From Saccharopolyspora ipomoeae (GTDB taxonomy: Bacteria; Actinomycetota; Actinomycetes; Mycobacteriales; Pseudonocardiaceae), in NCBI RefSeq assembly GCF_029952525.1, contig NZ_JASAOF010000015.1:62001-126000 (forward strand): a stretch of DNA of 64,000 bases. The letters are read 5' to 3'. The notes under the pieces were generated by a model. It was not told the DNA's origin, did no database searches, and saw only the letters and a list, made by a program, of their open reading frames with translations. Positions 8,493 through 16,334 of the stretch are shown here, piece after piece. The position numbers and the translations under genes were made by a program. Each line of letters begins with the position of its first letter. The first letter of the stretch is position 1.

Positions 8493-8696
8493 ATGACCAA
8501 CGGAACCGTGAAGTGGTTCAACTCGGAAAAGGGCTTCGGCTTCATCGCCCCGGACGAGGGCGGCCCGGACGTGTTCGTGCACTACTCGGCCATCGACGCC
8601 GGTGGCTTTCGCAGCCTGGACGAGGACCAGCAGGTGACCTACGAGGTCAGCCAGGGCCCCAAGGGCCCGCAGGCCGACCTCGTGCGTGTTGTCTGA
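8493..8696 (+). CDS. Cold shock domain protein CspA-like
   Basis: A 67-residue single cold-shock domain RNA/DNA chaperone. RNP1 (KGFGFI) and RNP2 (VFVHY) are intact: [15 protein letters not shown] and DVFVHYSAI. It binds single-stranded nucleic acid through these aromatic residues. AAGGAG at 8479-8484 precedes the ATG. It stands alone between a long leader and a terminator, the usual monocistronic arrangement. Confidence 0.97.
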   Translation: MTNGTVKWFNSEKGFGFIAPDEGGPDVFVHYSAIDAGGFRSLDEDQQVTYEVSQGPKGPQADLVRVV

Positions 8697-8715
8697 GGCT
8701 CCGCTGAGTCTTCTT

Positions 8716-8744
8716 CCCGGCCCGCGCCTCGCGTGCGGGCCGGG
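8716..8744 (+). terminator. Hairpin downstream of the cold shock gene
   Basis: Ten-base-pair GC stem (8716-8725 with 8735-8744), 9-base loop, 20 bases after the stop codon; no T-run. Confidence 0.65.
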
Positions 8745-9046
8745 GAACCGCGGTTTCACCCGGCACAGCTCCCGCACCCGCCACCTGCGGTGCGGTTGAG
8801 GCAGGCCGAGGCGATCTAGTCGCGCAGCACGCTCGCCGCCGTGACGACGCTGCCCACCGCTGGTGAGCGCAACGACGCGGCTGGTCCGTAGCCTGCTGCA
8901 CCAATTCTTCTCCTTCTTCCGGTTGAGCCGAGCGCGTGTGCGCCGGCGGTTCCCGGAACCGAGTCTTGTTTCTGCCTGCGGCCTGCAGCGGCGACTTCTC
9001 TGCGTTGCGCCAGGCCACAGTTTCCTTCGACGTGTATTGGAGCCCG
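8745..9046. other. Intergenic region before the STAS gene
   Basis: No gene supported. An upstream extension of the STAS frame (from about 8936) is open, but its translation has no STAS-like character, and the start with a ribosome site is at 9047. Confidence 0.4.
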
Positions 9047-9424
9047 ATGCGGGCCAACTACAGCCTGATCACAACCCTGCCCACCCTGTTCGCAGTGGAG
9101 GGTGACCTCGCCGGCGAGGAAGTCGTCCTGCTGGCCGAGCGGCTCTGGCCGCACGTGCTGACCGGACCACCGGACACGCTCGTGGACCTGGCCCAGGCCA
9201 GCACCATCGATACCGCCGGGGTCGACCTTCTGGTCGCCGCACACTCCTACGCGGCTCACCGGTGCATTCCGCTGCGCATCGTCAACGCAGCGCCTCGGGT
9301 GCTGCGCGTGCTGCAGGCGGCCGGAGTTCACGCGCTCCCGCCCCGCGGCCGCCGTCCCGATTGCGCGGCCGCGAAGACCACGACACCTGCACCCCGGCAG
9401 CACAACGCGGCGGTGATGGCTTGA
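9047..9424 (+). CDS. STAS-domain protein (anti-anti-sigma-like)
   Basis: A 125-residue protein whose residues ~8-100 form a STAS fold: LFAVEGDLAGEE (first strand and turn), then TLVDLAQASTIDTAGVDLLV, where the usual D-S-S/T-G phosphoacceptor region reads TIDTAG, with Thr where antagonists have the phosphorylated Ser/Thr. It may act in a partner-switching circuit controlling a sigma factor, but no anti-sigma kinase is nearby. A Pro/Lys/Thr-rich tail follows. Start ATG 9047 is chosen for GGAG at 9037-9040. Its stop overlaps the next start (TGATG). Confidence 0.75.
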   Translation: MRANYSLITTLPTLFAVEGDLAGEEVVLLAERLWPHVLTGPPDTLVDLAQASTIDTAGVDLLVAAHSYAAHRCIPLRIVNAAPRVLRVLQAAGVHALPPRGRRPDCAAAKTTTPAPRQHNAAVMA

Positions 9425-9600
9425 TGCGGCACTGCCGTCACGTCGCGCGGACGTTGTCCGACGATGCCTGGCAGATCACCGATGCCGAAGGCCAGCACAC
9501 CGCCCGCATCGCCGGCACCGAACACGATGCGGTCGCCCGCGCTCACCACCAGCTCGCAGCCTACGGCGGAGGACGCGTGTTCCTCACCGACGCCGACTGA
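9424..9600 (+). CDS. Small DUF2188-like protein
   Basis: A 58-residue protein (MRHCRHVARTLSDDAWQITD...) coupled to the STAS gene through a TGATG overlap. The pattern WQITDAEGQHTARIAGTEHDAVARAHHQLAAYGG resembles the compact beta-alpha DUF2188 fold (strand, strand, helix) often found near stress-response genes. No catalytic residues. The overlap with a conserved gene and the domain-like pattern are the reasons to accept so short a gene. Confidence 0.6.
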   Translation: MRHCRHVARTLSDDAWQITDAEGQHTARIAGTEHDAVARAHHQLAAYGGGRVFLTDAD

Positions 9601-9920
9601 CCAACGAATACCGGCTTCAGACCCCGCGAATGGACTTTCCCGTGAACCTCTCCACCTCCCTCCGCCCTGGCAATGTGCCGCGGAACGGCCACGACCCGCG
9701 TCCACCTGGCCGCGGAGACACCTCTCGCGCGCGGAGGCCGGTGGCGCCCGTGGCGTTCCTCGAGCCCGGCACGACCGGCCCCACCTCGGCTCCACTGCCT
9801 CGGCGCACCGATCAGGACGAGAAGACGCTGCGCCCGCTCCGCACGCCCTTTTCCACTGGCGAACCCGGAGGTTCGTGATCGAACGCGCCGACGGCATGGG
9901 CCCCGCGCTCAGAGTTGCAA
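9601..9920. other. Intergenic region without a supported gene
   Basis: Nothing convincing in this stretch. Short open frames exist (for example 9630-9878) but lack a ribosome site and a recognisable sequence. Confidence 0.4.
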
Positions 9921-9950
9921 GAAGCCCCCGTCGATCCCGGCGGGGGCTTC
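9921..9950. terminator. Hairpin terminator between convergent genes
   Basis: GAAGCCCCCG (9921-9930) and its exact complement (9941-9950) around a 10-base loop, followed on the + strand by TTCGTCT. It sits between the rightward STAS pair and the leftward fluoride operon. Confidence 0.7.
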
Positions 9951-10022
9951 TTCGTCTGGCCTTCGAGGTGTTCATTGCCCCAGTGGCCATGTGCGTGCGT
10001 CGTCCGCGATGGTGGGGACGGT

Positions 10023-10382
10023 TCAAAGGATCGCGAGTGCGAGGACGTTGCCTCCGCAGGCTGCTGCTAGGCAGGCGGTTGTGCTGATCAGGATGTTCAG
10101 TCCGGCGATCAGGTGTGAGCCGTCCTGGGCCAGGCGGAGGGTTTCGTAGCTGAACGTGGAATAGGTGGTCAGGGCGCCGCAGAAACCTGTTCCGGTGATG
10201 GCGAAGACAGTCGGGTCGGTCGGGAGCGCGACGAGGAACGCGAGCAGCAGGGATCCGCTGACGTTGACGGTCAGGGTTCCCCACGGGAACACCGAGTCGT
10301 GCCGGGACTGCACGGCGCGATCGACGAGGTAGCGCAGCGGTGCTCCGACGGCGGCGCCGAGAGCGACCCACAGCAGCGTCAT
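10023..10382 (-). CDS. crcB: Fluoride channel subunit CrcB/Fluc
   Basis: A 119-residue four-helix Fluc channel subunit that lets fluoride leave the cell. Family marks are [13 protein letters not shown] in helix 1, [11 protein letters not shown] with the conserved Asn in helix 2, and the [14 protein letters not shown] break-helix in helix 3 that holds the central Na+ and fluoride path. ATG 10382 overlaps the stop of the DUF190 gene (ATGA). With the second CrcB gene upstream it probably forms the heterodimeric type of channel. Confidence 0.95.
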   Translation of the reverse strand: MTLLWVALGAAVGAPLRYLVDRAVQSRHDSVFPWGTLTVNVSGSLLLAFLVALPTDPTVFAITGTGFCGALTTYSTFSYETLRLAQDGSHLIAGLNILISTTACLAAACGGNVLALAIL

Positions 10383-10732
10383 CGGAGATCGTTCTCGTGC
10401 TCGCGGCCGACGTAGCGGATCACCTCGACCTCGTCGACGATCGCCATGCCCTCTTCGATTAGCTCGTCGAGCTGCGGCAGGAACTCCCGGATCCGCTCGG
10501 CGGCGTCGACGATGATGATCACCATGGGCAGGTCTTCCGACAGCGAGAGGATCCGGGTGGTGTGGATGTGGTTGGACGCGCCGTACCCCTCCTGGCCGCG
10601 CAGCACGGTGGCACCGGCCAGGCCTGCGGCGTGCGCTCGGTGCACGATCTCGGTGTAGAGCGGTTTGTGGCGCCACTTGTCGAACTCGCCGACGAAGATC
10701 GTCAGCCGCAGCGCCGGTCCGTGCCGCTTCAT
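10379..10732 (-). CDS. DUF190 protein of the fluoride operon
   Basis: A 117-residue DUF190 protein, a ferredoxin-like fold related to PII-type regulators. Signatures are [40 protein letters not shown] and VIIIVD, the standard family blocks. DUF190 genes are commonly found with crcB, and a role as soluble partner or sensor of the channel has been suggested but not proven as far as I know. It overlaps both flanking crcB genes by four bases, so the three proteins are made together. Confidence 0.93.
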   Translation of the reverse strand: MKRHGPALRLTIFVGEFDKWRHKPLYTEIVHRAHAAGLAGATVLRGQEGYGASNHIHTTRILSLSEDLPMVIIIVDAAERIREFLPQLDELIEEGMAIVDEVEVIRYVGREHENDLR

Positions 10733-11208
10733 GAGCGTCCCGCCTTCCTGCGTGCTGCTTGGAGCAGCGCCCGCATCAGGATCGTTCCCGTGAGGACGGC
10801 CACCATCGCGACCACGACGGTGAGCGCCATGTAGATCAGGGCCACGTGCGGGGCCCCGACCGCGATGGCCCGCTGGATCTCCACGACGTAGGTGGAGAAG
10901 GTCGTGTACCCGCTGAGGAAGCCCACGCCGATGAACGGGCGAAGCAGTCGCTGACCAGGCCAGACATCGCTGATCAAGACCATCAGCACGCCGATCAGCG
11001 CGCAGCCGCCGGCATTGATGCACAGCGTTGCCCACGGCACGGCCCCGGACGCGGTCGGGAACGCCGTTGTCAGCCCGTGCCGAGCCAGTGCGCCCAGCGC
11101 GCCACCAGCGGCGATGGCGATCAGCACTGCGGCCGGGTGATCGCGCCACTCCCGCTGCGGTGGCGCACCGAGGCCGACATCGGCGTCCACGGGCGGTTCT
11201 GAAGACAT
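10729..11208 (-). CDS. crcB: Fluoride channel subunit CrcB/Fluc, second copy
   Basis: A 159-residue CrcB subunit with a ~25-residue hydrophilic N-terminal extension. Helix 1 has [12 protein letters not shown], helix 2 [11 protein letters not shown] with the conserved Asn, and helix 3 [14 protein letters not shown]; a longer basic C terminus follows (RRKAGRS). It is first in the operon crcB-DUF190-crcB. The two subunits differ enough to form a heterodimer with asymmetric pores, as in other paired Fluc systems. Confidence 0.94.
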   Translation of the reverse strand: MSSEPPVDADVGLGAPPQREWRDHPAAVLIAIAAGGALGALARHGLTTAFPTASGAVPWATLCINAGGCALIGVLMVLISDVWPGQRLLRPFIGVGFLSGYTTFSTYVVEIQRAIAVGAPHVALIYMALTVVVAMVAVLTGTILMRALLQAARRKAGRS

Positions 11209-11215
11209 CCACGCG

Positions 11216-11285
11216 CTCCTACCGGCATCACCGGCAGGGACCGTTCACGGCCGGACTGCGGTTCGGCGGTCCCCACCGCCGCACA
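11216..11285 (-). promoter_or_regulatory. Fluoride-riboswitch-like leader (weak candidate)
   Basis: Read on the minus strand, the leader of the fluoride operon shows GGCGGTGGGGACCGCC, then GAACCGC, a stem-loop, and GTGATGCCGGTAGG. Order and spacing resemble the crcB motif (GGNGATGG...AACCGCC...TGATGNNNCCTAC). However, the conserved GATGG is GGTGG and the 3' CCTAC is GGTAG, so the pseudoknot as I know it does not pair. It may be a divergent riboswitch or chance. Confidence 0.35.
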
Positions 11286-11338
11286 TCATCAACCCGTCCG
11301 GCCCAACGGGCTCGTCGACGCGGACGCCCGTTCGCGGA

Positions 11339-11797
11339 TCACTCCCAGGTGAGGAAGCGGTAGTGGAGGCCGGTGGTGGACTCGTGCCATTCGCCGACCG
11401 TGTCTGCGGGGCGGTCGAGTTCGGGGGCGTGGGTGTCGCCTTCGAAGGGTTCTTGGATCTCGGTGACGACGATCTTGTCTGCCAGGGGCAGGGCCGCTCG
11501 GTAGACGGCTGCGCCGCCGATCACCCAGACGTCGCCGGACACCGCGGCGAGGGCCGTGTCGAGGTCCGGGAAGGTTTCCGCGCCGTCCTGCGGGGTGCGG
11601 GAGAGGACGAGGTTGCGCCTGCCGGGCAGGGGGCGGAAGCGGGGCGGGAGGGATTCCCAGGTGCGGCGGCCCATGAGCACCGTGGCGCCCCGGGTGACCG
11701 CGCGGAAGTGCTTGAGGTCCTCCGGCAGGTGCCACGGCATGGTGCCGTCGCGGCCGATGACGCCCGTGGACGACTGGGCCCAGATCAGGCCGATCAC
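11339..11797 (-). CDS. folA: Dihydrofolate reductase
   Basis: A 152-residue DHFR reducing dihydrofolate to tetrahydrofolate with NADPH. Key residues are visible: [16 protein letters not shown] at the N terminus, [12 protein letters not shown] with the catalytic acid (Glu in LPEDL), [12 protein letters not shown] for NADPH binding, and VIGGAAVY near residue 97. GTG at 11797 overlaps the thyA stop (GTGA). The thyA-folA pair is functionally logical because thymidylate synthase produces the dihydrofolate that this enzyme recycles. Confidence 0.97.
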   Translation of the reverse strand: MIGLIWAQSSTGVIGRDGTMPWHLPEDLKHFRAVTRGATVLMGRRTWESLPPRFRPLPGRRNLVLSRTPQDGAETFPDLDTALAAVSGDVWVIGGAAVYRAALPLADKIVVTEIQEPFEGDTHAPELDRPADTVGEWHESTTGLHYRFLTWE

Positions 11798-12591
11798 ACC
11801 GCCACCGGAGCCTTGATGCCGGGGTGCGGGTCGTAGCCTTCGATCTCGAAGTGCTCGTAGGTGTAATCGAACAGGCTGCCCGCCGGTTTCAGGCTCAGCG
11901 TCGGGAACGGCCGGGCTTCGCGGGAGAGCTGCCTGCGGACCTGCTCCTCGTGGTTGTCGTAGATGTGGCAGTCGCCGCCGGTCCAGATGAAGTCGCCCAC
12001 GTCCAGGCCGACCTGGTCGGCGATCATGTGCGTGAGCAGCGCGTAGCTGGCGATGTTGAACGGCACGCCCAGGAACAGGTCGGCGCTGCGCTGGTACAGC
12101 TGGCAGGACAGCTCGCCGTCGGCGACGTAGAACTGGAAGAACGCGTGGCACGGCGGCAGCGCCATCCGCGGGATGTCGGCGACGTTCCACGCCGAGACGA
12201 TGATCCGCCGCGAGTCGGGGTTCTCCCGCAGCGCGCGCAGGACCTCGCTGAGCTGGTCGATGTGGCCGCCGTCCGGCGTCGGCCACGACCGCCACTGGAC
12301 GCCGTAGATCGGTCCGAGGTCGCCGTCCGGGCCGGCCCACTCGTCCCAGATCGTGACGCCCTTGTCCTGCAGCCACGTGGCGTTGGAGTCGCCGCGCAGG
12401 AACCACAGCAGCTCGTACGCGAGCGACCGGAAGTGGACCTTCTTCGTGGTGATCAGCGGGAACCCGTCGGAGAGCCGGTAGCGCAGCTGGTGACCGAAGA
12501 TCGACCGCGTCCCGGTCCCGGTGCGGTCGTCCTTGCGGGCTCCCGTGTCCAGCACGTAGCGGAGCAGGTCTTCGTACTGCGTGTCCGGCAT
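11794..12591 (-). CDS. thyA: Thymidylate synthase ThyA
   Basis: A 265-residue folate-dependent thymidylate synthase, near identical in length to the E. coli enzyme. It methylates dUMP with methylenetetrahydrofolate. The catalytic cysteine is in [13 protein letters not shown], the phosphate-binding arginines in [12 protein letters not shown] and [11 protein letters not shown], and the nucleotide-site asparagine in [15 protein letters not shown] 12591 gives the canonical N terminus ([13 protein letters not shown]); the upstream open extension is ignored. First gene of the thyA-folA operon. Confidence 0.98.
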   Translation of the reverse strand: MPDTQYEDLLRYVLDTGARKDDRTGTGTRSIFGHQLRYRLSDGFPLITTKKVHFRSLAYELLWFLRGDSNATWLQDKGVTIWDEWAGPDGDLGPIYGVQWRSWPTPDGGHIDQLSEVLRALRENPDSRRIIVSAWNVADIPRMALPPCHAFFQFYVADGELSCQLYQRSADLFLGVPFNIASYALLTHMIADQVGLDVGDFIWTGGDCHIYDNHEEQVRRQLSREARPFPTLSLKPAGSLFDYTYEHFEIEGYDPHPGIKAPVAV

Positions 12592-12710
12592 ACCGATGAG
12601 CCTACAAGCGGGCCCGGACGCGGGATGTACCACGGTGAACGCGGTCGCTCCAGGTCTGCGCCTCCGGACGGCGGTGGGCGGGGAGAGCCAGGTGGGCGCA
12701 CCAGGCGCAT

Positions 12711-12752
12711 CGACCGTTCGGCGCAGCCGGACGACCGTTGGGCGCAGCCCGG
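12711..12752. repeat. Tandem 21-bp direct repeat, two units
   Basis: CGACCGTTCGGCGCAGCCGG (12711-12730) is repeated with a few changes from 12732. It lies between the divergent-side end of a hydrolase gene and thyA. No further copies are seen. Confidence 0.6.
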
Positions 12753-12756
12753 CTTG

Positions 12757-13656
12757 TCACAGGTGTGTCGAGAAGAACTCGGTGAGCCGCTCCACCGCTG
12801 GGTCGACGTACCGGGGCTCGTCGTAGAGCTCGTAGTGGCCCGCGCCGTCGATCACCATCAGGTCGACCGGGTTCGGGGCGAGCTCCCACAGCCGCACGCC
12901 GTCCTCGTAGGAGCCGGTGCTGCCGCGCCGACCTGCGACCACGACCTGCAGCGGCTGCGTCAGCAGCTCCTCGACCAGGTGGAACGCGTCGTAGCCGAGC
13001 AGCAGCGAGTCGCCGCGCGACAGGCGGCGGTTCGTCGAGCTCTCGTGCCCGCCGCGCTCGGTGCGGTAGTAGGTGATCGCCTGGATCGTGTCGACGTCCG
13101 CGAGCTCGCCCGCCTCGTCGAGGGTGTCGGGCAGCCAGTTCGAGCGGGTCAGCGCACCGGTCCGGTTCTCCTCGGTGCGCGCGGCGGCCAGCTCGCCGAG
13201 CGCGGCGGCCGGGCCGTCCGGCTGGAACCCCCGGAACGCGGTGCCGATGTTGCCGGGAACGACCGTGCCGACGGCCTTGATGCGGTGATCGGTGCGGGCG
13301 GTGTGCACCGCGTACCCGCCGCCAGCGCAGATCCCGAGGACCCCGATCCGCTCCGGATCGACGCCGTCGCGCGTGCTCAGCGCGTCGATGGCGTACGAGA
13401 TGTCCTCGCCCCTGCGGTACGGGTCCTCGAGATCGCGCGGCTCGCCGCCGCTTTGGCCCTGGTGGCTCGGGTCGAACGTGAGGGCCGTGATGCCTCGGGC
13501 GGCGAGCCGGGACGCGTAGTTCGCGCCGATCTGCTCCTTGACGCTGCTGCCGGGCGTGGAGAGCACCACGGCACGTGGTGGGGCGGCGTCGTCCGGGCGG
13601 TGCAGGTCGGCCGCGAGCTCGTAGGGCCCGCGCGGGATCGTGAGGTGCTCGATCAT
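12757..13656 (-). CDS. Alpha/beta hydrolase (DltD/YcjY-like, X-Pro dipeptidyl-peptidase fold group)
   Basis: A 299-residue serine hydrolase of the alpha/beta fold. The oxyanion region is STPGSSVKEQIGANYA, and FDPSHQGQSGGEPR is the loop before the nucleophile elbow. The nucleophile position reads GICAGGGYA, that is Cys where most hydrolases have Ser (G-x-S-x-G), so the nucleophile may be cysteine as in dienelactone-hydrolase-type enzymes. The likely His is in DGAGHYELY near the C terminus. This group is often annotated as dienelactone hydrolase or acetylxylan esterase. Start ATG 13656 is preceded by GGAAAGG. Substrate unknown. Confidence 0.82.
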   Translation of the reverse strand: MIEHLTIPRGPYELAADLHRPDDAAPPRAVVLSTPGSSVKEQIGANYASRLAARGITALTFDPSHQGQSGGEPRDLEDPYRRGEDISYAIDALSTRDGVDPERIGVLGICAGGGYAVHTARTDHRIKAVGTVVPGNIGTAFRGFQPDGPAAALGELAAARTEENRTGALTRSNWLPDTLDEAGELADVDTIQAITYYRTERGGHESSTNRRLSRGDSLLLGYDAFHLVEELLTQPLQVVVAGRRGSTGSYEDGVRLWELAPNPVDLMVIDGAGHYELYDEPRYVDPAVERLTEFFSTHL

Positions 13657-13718
13657 GCGATCGCCTTTCCGCTGAAGATCCCCTTTTTCAGCGTACTCAC
13701 GATCGGCGCCTCCGGTTG

Positions 13719-14357
13719 TCAGCTCACCGGGGTGAGGCTCGCGAGGGCTTCGGCGACGCAGTCGGCCCAGGGGCGGTCGAGGCTGGTGACGCCGGAGTCG
13801 CCGGTGAAGGCGCTGGAGATCACCACGTCCGGCGTGAGCAGAGCCAGGGTTTCGAGGCTGCGCACGAGGGAGTCGTGGTCGCTGTGGCCGGGCAGGTATC
13901 CGGCGAACCACGCGCCGTCGGCACCGCGGACGATCGTGTCGCCGGTGAGCAGGTAGCGCGTCCCGTCCGCGCCCGGAACCAGGAAGCAGGCGCTGCCCGG
14001 GGTGTGACCCGGGGTCGGGATCACCTCGAAACCGGCCTCTTCCGTTCTCCTCTCGTCGAAAGTCCCGTCCACGTCGCAGGTTTCGCGCGCGACGGGAGCT
14101 TCGGCGGCTGTGATGTGCAGTTCCGAGCCGAAGCGCTGCTTGATGGTGCGCAGCGACGGGGCGATCTCGTCCCGGTGGCTGAGGTACTGGTGCCGCACGC
14201 CGCCGAGCTCGGCCATCGCCTCGATCTCGGACTCCAACGAGGTGTTGTAGAACAGCACGTTCCCGCCCGGTGAGGTCCACAGGTAGGCGTGGGTGCTCAG
14301 GCCGGGGGCCGGGTACTCGGGTTCGGTTTCCCAGAGATCAGGTCGAATCCGCTTCAT
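13719..14357 (-). CDS. Metallo-beta-lactamase-fold protein with degenerate metal motif
   Basis: A 212-residue protein with the metallo-beta-lactamase layout: strand-rich N terminus, YLSHRDEIA where HxHxDH is expected, PTPGHTPGSACF, and LLTGDTIVRG. The second His of the first motif is replaced by Asp and the final His is not seen, so metal binding must differ from the classical enzymes or be lost. The GHTPGS and GDT parts are conserved, so the fold call is safe. GGAGGT precedes ATG 14357. The gene is followed by the alpha/beta hydrolase gene in the same direction, 62 bp away; both may handle a small ester. Confidence 0.78.
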   Translation of the reverse strand: MKRIRPDLWETEPEYPAPGLSTHAYLWTSPGGNVLFYNTSLESEIEAMAELGGVRHQYLSHRDEIAPSLRTIKQRFGSELHITAAEAPVARETCDVDGTFDERRTEEAGFEVIPTPGHTPGSACFLVPGADGTRYLLTGDTIVRGADGAWFAGYLPGHSDHDSLVRSLETLALLTPDVVISSAFTGDSGVTSLDRPWADCVAEALASLTPVS

Positions 14358-14708
14358 GACTACCTCCAGTCGAAGAGCCTGACCCCACGCTAGAAGTTCC
14401 AGTTGACTCGAAGTCAAGGCGCGGCGTGGTGCCCTGTCCCGGGACGTCCGTTGCAGGAGGGGGACGGTTTTCCTCGAATCACCCATGATCAACATTCGTT
14501 TTGTCCGGATGATTCGAGGAAGAACCGTCCCCTGGCGACGTCCGCTCGAACCGGACCACCGGTCGCTCGGCGCCGGAAAGCGGGCCCGTGCCACCGGGTT
14601 TCCCGGCGGGCCGGGAGATGAACTCGGCGTGAACAGCGATCATCTCGGTCCCTGAACCGCCGCGAATCGGCCCTACGCTGTGCTGACCAGCGCTGATGGG
14701 AGGGGGCA
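14358..14708. other. Divergent intergenic region carrying a repeat element
   Basis: No gene supported. It contains the inverted-repeat element at 14461-14531 and a possible promoter area before 14709 (CCCTACGCTGTGCTGACC). AGTTGACTCGAAGTCAA at 14401-14417 contains a short imperfect palindrome that could be an operator for the leftward gene. Confidence 0.4.
14461..14531. repeat. 71-bp element with terminal inverted repeats, copy 1
   Basis: The ends GGGACGGTTTTCCTCGAATC (14461-14480) and its near-exact complement (14511-14531) enclose a ~30-bp centre. A second copy lies at 35301-35370 in the opposite orientation; alignment of this copy with the complement of the other gives about eight differences. 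No protein can be encoded, and no target duplication is obvious. Confidence 0.85.
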
Positions 14709-16334
14709 ATGGCCAACCTGTGGGCGGGTCTGGTCGGCATCGTCGCCGAACTCGGTACCCCGGGGTGGATCGCGTTGGCCGCGGCGCTCATGCTCGCCGC
14801 GCCGCTAGCGGACCGGTTGGTGATCCGGCGCAAGCGCATCGACTACCGCGTCCTGTACAACTCGAAGATCGGCCTCGACCCGCTGTCCAGGCACGACGAG
14901 CTGTCCTCCGAGGCGGATCCGCGGCTGCGGCACCTCACCGACATGGCCAACCGGATGAGCGTGGTCATCATCCGCATCCGCAACGTCGGCAGCTACGACA
15001 TCGAGAAGCGCGACTACGACCTCCCCCTCTCGTTCACCTTCGGCAAGCGCGTCGTGTGGGACGCGCGGATCTCCGAGGCGAGCACCCCCGAACTGCGCGC
15101 GGCGGCTCGGGCCAACCTCGCGTTCTTCACCGAGGACACCGCGCCCCGCCGACCCGCTCCCGGCGACTCCGGCGACCTGGGCGCCGTGCGGACGTGGCTG
15201 CGCAGCCGCATGTCGACCACGATCGAAGCCGGTGCGACCGAGCTCGGTCCGCAGTGGCACGGCGTGCGGGTGGGGCAGCTGGCGCTCAAGCGGCGGGAGA
15301 AGTTCAAGCTCGTCGTGGTCCTGCAGGAGCCCGACGACCGCTCCGGCGGCGAGACGACCAAGACGGTGCTGGCAGACGGCCGGATCGAGAACGGCTGGAT
15401 CCGCGACGAGAAGACCAAACCCCGCTTCACCGGGGCCGCGGTGGCGACCGGGCTGAGCCTGCTGCTCGCCGGTGCGCTGATCGCGACCTCGATCCACGCC
15501 GCCGTCTCCGCCGAACCCGACCACTGCGCGAGCGGCTCCATCCAGATCGCCGGGTCCAGCGCCTTCATGCCGGTCGTCGACCGGGTGGCCGAGCAGTACG
15601 AGAAGGACTGCGACGGCGCGACCATCAGCACCTCCGACACCGGCAGCATCGACGGGCTGGGACTGCTCGGCCGCGACGCGGGATCGCCCGTGGTCGGGGT
15701 GTTCTCCGACGGCCCGGCCGATCACGGCGACTTCCAGCAGCGGCCGATCGCCGTCGTCACCTTCGCCGTCGTCGTCAACAGCGAGACCGACGTCCCGGGC
15801 CTGACCTCCGACGATCTCCGCGCCATCTTCTCCGGGGAGGTGACGGACTGGAGCCAGGTCGGCGGCGCGCCGGGTCCGATCAAGATCGTCGACCGCACCG
15901 ATCTGTCCGGCACCCGGAAGGTGTTCGAGAACGAGGTCATCAAGGGCGACATCACCGCGCCGACGCTGCCCTGCGACAGCCACGTCCTCGCACCGGACGG
16001 CCCGCCCGTGCGCTGCTGGTCGCCCAACACCGCCGCCGTGCTCAACCGCGTCGAGACGACGCCCGGCGCGATCGGGTTCGCCGACGTGCACGCCGCCAGG
16101 ACCGTCGCCGAGGCCCGGGCGCTGGCGATCGTGCCCCTGGACGGCAAGGACCCGGGCAAGGACGGATACCCGTTCTGGGCGGTGGAGTACCTCTACACCC
16201 GCAAGTCCGAGGACGACCCGCTGCTCACCCGGTTCCAGGAGTACCTCACCGGCGATCCGGCCCGCGCGCTCCTGATCGGCGCCGAGACCACTCCCTGCGG
16301 CAACCCGAGCCAGAAGCCCTGCCCCGACCGCTAG
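14709..16334 (+). CDS. Membrane-anchored protein with C-terminal PstS-like substrate-binding domain
   Basis: A 541-residue protein of unusual layout. A transmembrane helix lies near residues 15-33, then a ~220-residue soluble region with no recognised motif, a second helix near 245-268 (VATGLSLLLAGALIATSI), and an extracytoplasmic PstS-type periplasmic-binding domain: IQIAGSSAFMPVVDRVAEQY, the phosphate-loop-like STSDTGSIDGLG, IFSGEVTDWSQVGG and VDRTDLSGTRKVFE. With two helices the middle region probably faces the cytoplasm, so the protein could pass a ligand signal inward rather than feed a transporter; no pst genes are nearby. The start follows GGGAGGGGG. Ligand assignment to phosphate is inference. 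Confidence 0.75.
   Translation: MANLWAGLVGIVAELGTPGWIALAAALMLAAPLADRLVIRRKRIDYRVLYNSKIGLDPLSRHDELSSEADPRLRHLTDMANRMSVVIIRIRNVGSYDIEKRDYDLPLSFTFGKRVVWDARISEASTPELRAAARANLAFFTEDTAPRRPAPGDSGDLGAVRTWLRSRMSTTIEAGATELGPQWHGVRVGQLALKRREKFKLVVVLQEPDDRSGGETTKTVLADGRIENGWIRDEKTKPRFTGAAVATGLSLLLAGALIATSIHAAVSAEPDHCASGSIQIAGSSAFMPVVDRVAEQYEKDCDGATISTSDTGSIDGLGLLGRDAGSPVVGVFSDGPADHGDFQQRPIAVVTFAVVVNSETDVPGLTSDDLRAIFSGEVTDWSQVGGAPGPIKIVDRTDLSGTRKVFENEVIKGDITAPTLPCDSHVLAPDGPPVRCWSPNTAAVLNRVETTPGAIGFADVHAARTVAEARALAIVPLDGKDPGKDGYPFWAVEYLYTRKSEDDPLLTRFQEYLTGDPARALLIGAETTPCGNPSQKPCPDR

Noticed and set aside
8138-8545. Minus-strand frame crossing the cold shock gene start
   Set aside because: Overlaps a certain gene and its leader; no homology recognised.
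9630-9878. 82-residue frame after the DUF2188-like gene
   Set aside because: No ribosome site, no domain, Pro/Arg-rich.
11824-13956. 710-residue plus-strand frame across thyA and the hydrolase
   Set aside because: Antisense to well-supported genes; Val/Arg/Gly/Gln-rich, no motif.
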